Origin: Granulosicoccus sp.
GTDB taxonomy: Bacteria; Pseudomonadota; Gammaproteobacteria; Granulosicoccales; Granulosicoccaceae
Reading direction: 5' to 3'
Length of the DNA stretch: 64,000 nucleotides
Assembly: GCA_020627685.1 (NCBI GenBank)
Contig: JAHDGK010000017.1
Coordinates: 1-64,000, forward strand
Positions within the stretch are counted from its first letter, which is position 1. Every line of letters begins with the position of its first letter. Positions 55,769-64,000 of the stretch are shown in pieces. The position numbers were made by a program, and so were the translations under genes. The notes below the pieces were generated by a model. The model ran no database searches. It saw only the letters and a program-made list of their open reading frames with translations, and was not told the origin of the DNA.

Positions 55769-58009
55769 CTAGACAGGTTGCGGGCGCGAGCGCCGGCTTC
55801 GCAGAAGAATTCCAAAAGCGCCCAGCACTAACCATACTGAACCCAAAGCACCTGAGGATTTCGCCGCACTTGGCGAACCACTTACCGTGCCGTCACTTGT
55901 GGACGGCGCTACAGAACTCACCGGCGATTGTCCGCCGCTAATCAAGTGCTGCGAGGATGATCCGCCTTCCACCAGAACAGTGGCAAGATTATCGGAGGAG
56001 CGCAGCTCCAAAAGTCCAATCGGCGACAGCTGCCCTGAGACCGGTGCATCACTGTTCTGAAAAGCTTCATTCACCGTGAGTGACAGGGTTCGTTGGCTGG
56101 CAGGTTGTATTGTGTCGATAAAACACATAGCACTTGTGGGCGTTTGCACCCGGCACCCGGCAGGCCATTCCACCTGATCAGGACTACTGGTTTCGATTTC
56201 CAGCTGCGCATCAAGCGTTAACGATGCATCCGGATTGACGATGTCGAAATTTACGACTGTGCCGGTTGACGATGCATTAAGCGACAAGTCAACGCTATTA
56301 ATCAGGCACTGCTTACCATGCGACTGCAAAATACTGTCCTGACTACAGGACGTGAATTCAGGTTCAGTTCGACTGGAAATATTCGGCCACATTAAAGACT
56401 TCGAATTAGTACCACACTCGGTGTCAGTATCATGCTGTGCTCCCAGCGAATGCCCTAACTCATGAGTCAGCAGTACATCGCCAAATCGAGACGGTGTTGT
56501 TACTCCAACATCATAGCCATCGACACGGCAAGCCGTATCAATCCATGCCAAACCTAAAGTGACATCCGATCGCGGATTGCCTGTAAAGAGATAAGTCAGC
56601 GCACTATTTCCGAATAGCGTTTTGTACTGTAATCGGTAGTCTCTGAACGAGCGCAGGATAGTTTCCAGTGTCACGCGCCCCAAGTTCATAGGGTCATCGG
56701 CGTCCTCAAGCGTCACCGCTTCATCTAGTACCAATGCCAAACCGAACTGTCGGTAGATTCCGTCTGCCACGTTCATATTATTCAGTGCCTCTATCAAACC
56801 GGCTCCGGCGTAATAGCGGTTGTACTGACTATCGACAACGATGGAAACGGGTACTGCGCGAACATCGGTATGGACCGTTCGCGAGCGAGATTGAACAGAC
56901 TCTTGAAACTCAGGGGGTGGCGCAATCAACGCATCAATACCTTGTACATTGTCTGCAAGATCAGAAGACACCGTTCGCGTACTGTCGCCACTGCGCGCGC
57001 GAGGCTGATAGTAATCCAAGGTACCGATTAAGTTATCGGGCCTGACCTGATGCTGCTTACCGTTCATATAAACCGCACCACTGATGGCGCTTTGCTGCAA
57101 TACAACACGCACCCAGCTGTCGTCGACACCGTCAACAACACCATCGTAGACACCCACAGACGGTGGTAACTGGTTTGACAGTTTTCCATCAAGCCACTGC
57201 GTTTCACGGGTCAACGGACTTGGCACTAGCAACAGTTGTAAATCAATGCCATCAACATTGACGGACACGCGAAGCTTACCGTCCGATTGCTTCTGGCGTG
57301 AGCCCAACCGACTTGCGTTGGTTATGCGCTCTTCAACAATAGCCAGACGCCTATCGGCCCGATCAAACCAATAGCGAGAAAGCACGGTGCCTTTGGGCCA
57401 ACGGAATTCTAGAGGCAAATTTAAGGCTGTGTGCCTGTCACGCAAATCCATCAGCAGTGTTCTTGCTGCACTGGTGTTGCCCAGCTGTTCCAACGCAATG
57501 GCTTCCAGATACTGAGCTGAATCTGTATAGGCAGAATCAGGGAATCGCTCTTCCAACGTGCGCAATGATATTCGCGCTTTTTCGAAATCATAGCGATCCA
57601 TAACCTGTAAATAGGCCATGATGTACAAGGCATCGTCCGTCAGCGTGCCAGCCGGATCAGCCGATGCGATAGTTCCCAAAGACACCAGGGCCGCATCCAT
57701 ATTGCCGTTGTCCCGCAGCGTTAGCGCTGATAGAAAAACACGCAACGACTCTCCCGCGTCAGCAGACTCCTGCAGAACCGCTATGCGAGTTTGTACACCG
57801 GCTATTTTCGTGTAGTTGGGGAAACGAATTTGCACTTGCCTAAGCGTTGCAAGTGCCTGCGAATAGCGCTGACCCTCAATTTGCGAAAGAGCACGAGAAT
57901 ACAATCCGTCGGCAACGAACTCTCCCTCTGCTCGAGACTGCGCATTTACAACTGTCGCAAGCAGAGCGCAAGCAACAAAGCACACTGCACGTAACAACGA
58001 AGCATTCAC
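55769..58009 (-). CDS. reprolysin-like (M12B-type) zinc metalloprotease with TPR-like N-region and C-terminal sorting tail
   Basis: This 746-residue protein has a signal peptide (1-25), then helical repeats of TPR type (about 30-190, such as YSQALATLRQVQIRFPNYTK). A beta-rich segment resembling an M12B propeptide follows (about 245-330). The protease domain is at about 385-570, with the zinc motif HELGHSLGAQHD (H516, E517, H520, H526) and a Met-turn Met at 540. After another beta-rich region, the last 33 residues have a small-residue hinge, one hydrophobic helix and a basic end (LLRSRRSRP), like GlyGly-CTERM tails cut by rhombosortase. Cysteines are several and may form disulfides. The substrate is unknown. 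Confidence 0.85.
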   Translation of the reverse strand: MNASLLRAVCFVACALLATVVNAQSRAEGEFVADGLYSRALSQIEGQRYSQALATLRQVQIRFPNYTKIAGVQTRIAVLQESADAGESLRVFLSALTLRDNGNMDAALVSLGTIASADPAGTLTDDALYIMAYLQVMDRYDFEKARISLRTLEERFPDSAYTDSAQYLEAIALEQLGNTSAARTLLMDLRDRHTALNLPLEFRWPKGTVLSRYWFDRADRRLAIVEERITNASRLGSRQKQSDGKLRVSVNVDGIDLQLLLVPSPLTRETQWLDGKLSNQLPPSVGVYDGVVDGVDDSWVRVVLQQSAISGAVYMNGKQHQVRPDNLIGTLDYYQPRARSGDSTRTVSSDLADNVQGIDALIAPPPEFQESVQSRSRTVHTDVRAVPVSIVVDSQYNRYYAGAGLIEALNNMNVADGIYRQFGLALVLDEAVTLEDADDPMNLGRVTLETILRSFRDYRLQYKTLFGNSALTYLFTGNPRSDVTLGLAWIDTACRVDGYDVGVTTPSRFGDVLLTHELGHSLGAQHDTDTECGTNSKSLMWPNISSRTEPEFTSCSQDSILQSHGKQCLINSVDLSLNASSTGTVVNFDIVNPDASLTLDAQLEIETSSPDQVEWPAGCRVQTPTSAMCFIDTIQPASQRTLSLTVNEAFQNSDAPVSGQLSPIGLLELRSSDNLATVLVEGGSSSQHLISGGQSPVSSVAPSTSDGTVSGSPSAAKSSGALGSVWLVLGAFGILLRSRRSRPQPV

Positions 58010-58026
58010 GGTTTGTTACTCCGCCT

Positions 58027-58686
58027 CTATTGCTTGTTGATTCGTCGTGTTTTGCTATCGTCCTTTGCCGGAAAAGACTCGTTCTTAGCTCGCGCTGCCC
58101 TATCGAAATAGGTGAGTACGTTGTGGCAATCTTTTAATGCCTGGCGAACTTCCTTGTCATCGGGGCTTGGCTGATCATCTAATCCGTCCATGACTTTCGT
58201 CAGCTCACGAGCTTCACTGATTTTGCCATGCACTTGATCCAAGGCACGATTCAATGCAACACATAGCTCGTTAAATTCAAGGCTATCGCCTGTTCGTAAA
58301 CGAACTTCCAGATTGCCATCACCAATTTCGTTGAGTGCACGCTTGATAGCCAGGATAGGATTGCCCAACTTGCGCAGCACATATATAGCAATGCTGCCAG
58401 TCACGATAGCATTGATAACTAACATGACCACTAACCAAGACCCAAGTACGCTAGTCATCGAAGGAATAGCATCGCCTAGCCCACCCATGTCTTCGGAGGC
58501 GAACAACAAAGGGGCATTACCGGCTACTAACTTTCCTAGGAATGTGTAATAGAAAACACCCAATACGATGGTCGACTGAACGATGAAAAACGCAGTCATC
58601 CACATGATTCTACGTATCATGCGAAATTGAAACGCTTTATCACCATACAGTGATTTTGGAAAAGTAGCGTCTGATGAACGCGCCAT
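58027..58686 (-). CDS. HAMP-domain membrane protein without an output domain
   Basis: This 219-residue protein has two membrane helices (about residues 27-53 and 82-108) around a roughly 30-residue periplasmic loop. A HAMP domain follows the second helix (GNPILAIKRALNEIGDGNLEVRLRTGDSLEFNELCVALN). After that there is only a short helical tail with charged residues. No kinase, cyclase or chemotaxis domain is present. The ATG at 58686 has AGGGGAT just upstream; a frame to 58734 is longer but has no such support. The metalloprotease gene follows 17 bp later, so the pair is probably one transcript. Possibly a sensor or scaffold for the protease. Confidence 0.75.
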   Translation of the reverse strand: MARSSDATFPKSLYGDKAFQFRMIRRIMWMTAFFIVQSTIVLGVFYYTFLGKLVAGNAPLLFASEDMGGLGDAIPSMTSVLGSWLVVMLVINAIVTGSIAIYVLRKLGNPILAIKRALNEIGDGNLEVRLRTGDSLEFNELCVALNRALDQVHGKISEARELTKVMDGLDDQPSPDDKEVRQALKDCHNVLTYFDRAARAKNESFPAKDDSKTRRINKQ

Positions 58687-58846
58687 GGTGATCCCCTGCT
58701 GAATACTCGAGACATCGCGAGCGATACGGGGCAAATCGGCGTTATTAACTATTTCTTGACAGGTTCAACACTATTGGGTGGCACTTTCGCGATCCACGCA
58801 CAGTACATGCGTGGACCACTTAACAAAAATTGAGGCTTACCTAACC

Positions 58847-59902
58847 TCAACCACCGCGCCGAGCTTTCACAGCTTCGGCCAGCTGCTCTAGCATGGGAAC
58901 AGTGTCATCCCAGGCGATGCACGCATCCGTAACACTTTGGCCGCGAACCAAGGGCTTATTGCTCGGATTTTGATTGCCTTCTACCAGGTTACTTTCGATC
59001 ATGACTCCCATGATGCGATTGTCGCCATCTTGCAGCTGAGCACAGATATCACGACAAACATACTTTTGACGACGGTGAAGCTTACGGGAGTTTGCATGAC
59101 TGCAATCAATCATGACTCGCTCAGGCAGGCCGGCTTTAACCAACAGTGCGCAAGCGTCATCGACACTGGCAGCATCATAGTTGGTGTGGGACTTTCCGCC
59201 TCGCAGGATGACATGACAATCGTCATTTCCTGATGTTTGGAAGATGGCAGAGTTTCCTTCTTTAGTGACTGATAAGAAGTTGTGAGAGCCTCGCGCAGCG
59301 CCAATCGCATCAACCGCTATTTGAACGCTACCCGCTGTGCCATTCTTGAACCCGACAGGACACGACAAACCAGATGCCAATTCACGATGCCCCTGACTTT
59401 CTGTGGTTCGCGCACCTATTGCACCCCAGCCGACGAAATCTGCAATGTACTGTGGGCTGATCAAATCCAGATACTCAACTCCGGCCGGAATACCTTTACC
59501 GTTGATATCTGAAAGTAGTCGTCTGGCGATTTCCAAGCCTTCGTTTATTTGAAACGTGTTGTCCATTGTTGGATCGTTGATCAAGCCTTTCCAACCAACC
59601 GTCGTACGTGGCTTCTCAAAATACACTCGCATAACGATGCAAAGCTCTTCTTTTAGAGAAGGTGCAAGCGCTGCTAGTTTATCCGCATATTCCAGAGCCG
59701 CTTCCGGGTCATGAATAGAACAAGGGCCTACTATCACAACCAGACGATCGTCCCGGCCTTGTAGTATTTCTCTTACATCGTTTCTGCAATTAGTGACTGT
59801 TTGTGCGGCTTCTTCACTCACCGGCACCAACGAAATTAGCTCGTCGGGAGAACGCAGCTCACGGGTTCCAGTAATGCGCAGATCATCCGTATTGGTTGTC
59901 AT
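58847..59902 (-). CDS. aroG: 3-deoxy-7-phosphoheptulonate synthase (DAHP synthase, class I)
   Basis: This 351-residue enzyme of the AroF/G/H family condenses PEP and erythrose 4-phosphate, the entry to aromatic amino acid synthesis. The motifs VIVGPCSIHDPEAAL, MRVYFEKPRTTVGWKG, GARTTESQGHRE and IDCSHANSRK (metal ligands included) are present. Feedback specificity (Phe, Tyr or Trp) is not readable with confidence, so the gene symbol is approximate. It lies 21 bp downstream of hisG in the same direction, where many relatives have hisD. Confidence 0.9.
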   Translation of the reverse strand: MTTNTDDLRITGTRELRSPDELISLVPVSEEAAQTVTNCRNDVREILQGRDDRLVVIVGPCSIHDPEAALEYADKLAALAPSLKEELCIVMRVYFEKPRTTVGWKGLINDPTMDNTFQINEGLEIARRLLSDINGKGIPAGVEYLDLISPQYIADFVGWGAIGARTTESQGHRELASGLSCPVGFKNGTAGSVQIAVDAIGAARGSHNFLSVTKEGNSAIFQTSGNDDCHVILRGGKSHTNYDAASVDDACALLVKAGLPERVMIDCSHANSRKLHRRQKYVCRDICAQLQDGDNRIMGVMIESNLVEGNQNPSNKPLVRGQSVTDACIAWDDTVPMLEQLAEAVKARRGG

Positions 59903-59923
59903 GGAAATCTTTGTACTCTTCTA

Positions 59924-61845
<1,922 letters not shown>

Positions 61846-61995
61846 TTATGAACTGGATGTCGAGATGAAAACCCGGCAGGCAGATTCCGATGGATTGACT
61901 ATGTCATCCTAGCGGGTGAACTTGCTCGGCACTGCGTCCATACAGACGCCGCGAGTTGTAACATCTCAAAAATTAATCAGCCCGCGTGCGGGAGA

Positions 61996-62301
61996 TTATA
62001 TCAGGCCGTCAACCTGGCAAACGCCTGCAAGCTGACGAAGGCTGTTTGGAATCTGATTAAAAGTGACAGAATGATTTTCCGAGCGCGCTATTGCCAGCCA
62101 CTCGATCATGAGCGCGAGCCCGACGCTATTGCTGTCAGAGACAGCTGACATATCGATGGTCAGCTGCGGATGGTCTTTAATATGGGCGGATACGGCTTTA
62201 AGCGCCTCACCGGCCGTAACGAAATTCAGCGTGCCGCCAACGTGGCACACGCCGTTTTTCAATTCGGTAGTCGCAACACCATTGGCACCGGTCTGGCTCA
62301 T
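61996..62301 (-). CDS. mlaB: STAS-domain protein MlaB
   Basis: This 101-residue cytoplasmic STAS-fold protein belongs to the Mla phospholipid transporter. It binds the MlaF ATPase and stabilises the MlaFEDB complex. The core LTIDMSAVSDSNSVGLALMIEWL carries the conserved SDSNSVG loop of the family. It overlaps mlaC by 4 bp, and murA follows after 156 bp. The 61840-61995 gap shows no clear element. Confidence 0.88.
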   Translation of the reverse strand: MSQTGANGVATTELKNGVCHVGGTLNFVTAGEALKAVSAHIKDHPQLTIDMSAVSDSNSVGLALMIEWLAIARSENHSVTFNQIPNSLRQLAGVCQVDGLI

Positions 62302-62912
62302 GATTTACTGTTACGCTCCTTCAGCGTCTCTATCAAGCCTGCGATTCCGCCTTTGTCTATTTCATTGGTGAAAGCCGAGCGATAGCTAGTAACCAAGCTA
62401 ATGCTGTTCACTTCAATGTCATAGATAGACCAACCATCTTTTTCTCGAAGCTTGTAGATGACAGGAACATCGCTTCCCGCAGACTGCGTGAAGGTTGAGC
62501 GCACTACAGCTCGATCTTCTCGATCTTCAGGTCTGAAAGGTTCGAAATTTATGCTCTCCCCGCTGTACTCGGCCAGTGCACCGGTGTACGTATTGAGCAA
62601 CAAGGTTTTGAACTCGACAACGAGTTCAGTCTTCTGACCCGCATCGGCTTTTCGCCAGAACTTGCCAACCGCGAGCTTCGTCATGGTGTTGAAATCGAGA
62701 TTGGGAACAATCAATTCATCTACCCGGCCCTGCAAAAATTCAGGATCCGATTTGATTTTTTCCTTCTCGTTTTTGAGCACGTCCAGCATGGAGGTGATCG
62801 AATCGACTACCAAGGTCTGCGCCGGGTGATCTTCTGCGCGCAATTGATAGCTTGAAAAGCTCAGTGCAATGGCGGCTAGCACCATCATTAATTTTTTATA
62901 CATCATATGCAT
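62298..62912 (-). CDS. mlaC: periplasmic phospholipid-binding protein MlaC
   Basis: This 204-residue periplasmic shuttle carries phospholipid between the outer-membrane MlaA complex and the inner-membrane MlaFEDB. An N-terminal signal peptide (cleavage likely near residue 26, after LRA) is followed by the Tol_Tol_Ttg2 domain, with LNFDTMTKLAVGKFWRKA-like and VIYKLREKDGWSIYDIEVNSISLV segments. The first, third or fourth Met may be the start, as all give a signal peptide. It follows mlaD by 79 bp and overlaps mlaB by 4 bp. Confidence 0.93.
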   Translation of the reverse strand: MHMMYKKLMMVLAAIALSFSSYQLRAEDHPAQTLVVDSITSMLDVLKNEKEKIKSDPEFLQGRVDELIVPNLDFNTMTKLAVGKFWRKADAGQKTELVVEFKTLLLNTYTGALAEYSGESINFEPFRPEDREDRAVVRSTFTQSAGSDVPVIYKLREKDGWSIYDIEVNSISLVTSYRSAFTNEIDKGGIAGLIETLKERNSKS

Positions 62913-62991
62913 CTCTTATATCTTTTAGCGATCCAGATGCGGCATTATTTCGCATTGGATATATCTATATTCGTCCACCGAGCCTGGATCA

Positions 62992-63453
62992 TTAGCTTCC
63001 ACCAGAGCGGCTGAACAGAACCTGACCAATCAAGCGTTCCAGAACAATGGCTGACTGGGTCAGTGTTATTTCGTCGTCATTTTGCAGAAAATCTTCCTCA
63101 GCACCCGGATCTAAGCCAATGTACTGCTCTCCAAGTAACCCGGAGGTATAGATACTGGCCGTGGTATCCAAAGGAAAAGAATTAAACGTATTCTGAATTT
63201 TTAGAGTCACTATGGCCTCAAAGTTCTCGGGGTCGTAGACAATTTGCGTAACCTCTCCCACTCTGACGCCACTGGCTGAGACTCGTGCCCGTTCTTTCAG
63301 CCCCCCGATGTTCTCGAATTTGGCAACAACCGTGTAGCCCTCTGTACTGGTAAGGCTAGTCAAGTTGCTTACCTTCATGGCCAGTACAAACATTGCCAGA
63401 AAGAAAAGCAACATGAAAAAGCCAACCAGAATTTCAGTCGTTCGTGAATTCAT
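62992..63453 (-). CDS. mlaD: MCE-domain protein MlaD
   Basis: This 153-residue single-pass protein has one membrane helix (about residues 8-27), followed by an MCE domain (YTVVAKFENIGGLKERARVSASGVRVGEV, then GLLGEQYIGLDPG). MlaD forms a hexameric ring that conducts phospholipid through its centre in the periplasm. Length is normal. It lies 20 bp downstream of mlaE. Confidence 0.95.
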   Translation of the reverse strand: MNSRTTEILVGFFMLLFFLAMFVLAMKVSNLTSLTSTEGYTVVAKFENIGGLKERARVSASGVRVGEVTQIVYDPENFEAIVTLKIQNTFNSFPLDTTASIYTSGLLGEQYIGLDPGAEEDFLQNDDEITLTQSAIVLERLIGQVLFSRSGGS

Positions 63454-63473
63454 TAGTGTTCCCAGACCTTGTC

Positions 63474-64000
63474 TTAAAACATGACTGCGGTTAATAGAAA
63501 ATCGAGGCCCAGAATAGCCAACGACGAATAAACCACGGTACGTGTTGTTGCACTACTGACCCCTTCGGACGTCGGTATACAGTCGGCTCCTTCAAATATG
63601 GAAATCCAACTCACGACAAACCCGAAAACGAGTCCTTTTATTAGACCGTTGCATACATCGTGCGTAAAACTGACCGAGCTTTGCATTTGCGACCAATAAG
63701 CGTTGGCGTCGACGCCAAGAACCTCGACACCCACCAGGTGCCCACCCATAACGCCCACCGCACTAAACATGGCTGCCAACATGGGCAATGCAATGAACCC
63801 GGCCAGAAAACGGGGCGCAAATACCCGCTTGAAAGGATCGACGGCCATCATCTCCAATCCGGATAGCTGCTCAGTCGCCTTCATGAGGCCGATTTCTGCG
63901 GTCATTGCAGAACCTGCCCGACCCGCAAACAACAATCCGGTGACCACCGGACCGAGTTCCCTAACAAGCGTCAGCGCGACTAAGGTGCCAATACGTTCTT
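63474..64000 (-). CDS. mlaE: permease MlaE, 5' end beyond the window
   Basis: The frame is open to the window edge and gives the last 175 or so residues of the inner-membrane permease MlaE (YrbE family). The segments [40 protein letters not shown] and [22 protein letters not shown] are typical. Several membrane helices are visible. The N-terminus lies outside; the ATPase gene mlaF would be expected beyond the edge, upstream on this strand. MlaE dimers with MlaF, MlaD and MlaB form the complete transporter. Confidence 0.94.
   Translation of the reverse strand, partial: ERIGTLVALTLVRELGPVVTGLLFAGRAGSAMTAEIGLMKATEQLSGLEMMAVDPFKRVFAPRFLAGFIALPMLAAMFSAVGVMGGHLVGVEVLGVDANAYWSQMQSSVSFTHDVCNGLIKGLVFGFVVSWISIFEGADCIPTSEGVSSATTRTVVYSSLAILGLDFLLTAVMF

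Overview
The window is a chromosomal housekeeping region of a gammaproteobacterium. Three gene orders point there: mraZ through ftsZ-lpxC followed by dciA-secA-argJ-mutT, the pilS-pilR / pilA-pilB-pilC-pilD-coaE block, and petABC-sspAB plus mlaEDCB-murA-hisG. The arrangement resembles the pseudomonad and marine deep-branching gammaproteobacterial layout. A Granulosicoccus/Chromatiales-like host is possible, but I cannot name a genus from the sequence alone. I see no prophage, insertion sequence, CRISPR array or plasmid module.

Layout. 1-4.7 kb: tRNA-Ala with a near-consensus promoter, a small membrane protein, glyoxalase II, an inositol-monophosphatase-family enzyme, YtoQ, a TSUP permease and a glutathionyl-hydroquinone reductase. 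4.7-12.6 kb: gltX, a PP2C phosphatase, clpB, pgeF-rluD and bamD. 12.6-22 kb: type IV pilus control and assembly (pilS, pilR, sigma-54 promoter, two tandem pilins, pilB, pilC, pilD) and coaE. 22-28 kb: mutT-argJ-secA, dciA and lpxC. 28.4-45.6 kb: the complete minus-strand dcw division and cell-wall cluster from mraZ to ftsZ. Twelve consecutive gene junctions in it overlap. 45.8-51.4 kb: a zinc-ribbon protein, RNase P RNA, rsmI, lpoA, yraN and sspBA. 51.5-55.8 kb: the cytochrome bc1 operon and a DegS-type protease. 55.8-58.7 kb: a HAMP membrane protein and a reprolysin-like secreted metalloprotease with a C-terminal sorting tail. 58.8-64 kb: aroG, hisG, murA and the mla lipid-transport genes, cut by the window end.

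How the genes fit together. The main theme is envelope biogenesis. Mur enzymes and MraY/MurG make and flip-load lipid II. FtsW/FtsI/LpoA polymerise it, with LpoA acting as activator of a class A synthase. FtsA/Z/Q/L place it at the septum. LpxC, BamD, SecA, DegS and Mla build and guard the outer membrane. The pilus block is governed by PilS-PilR: a sigma-54 promoter and TGTCA-type upstream sites precede pilA.

No clearly new multi-gene system is visible. The most interesting points are non-coding or structural. rluD appears to use an AUU start codon behind a good Shine-Dalgarno. The mraZ leader carries a perfect DnaA box and a 10-bp dyad. MurF has a lysine/serine-rich insertion. The rsmI and lpoA start codons overlap divergently. 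The HAMP-only protein and the M12B-like protease form a two-gene unit.
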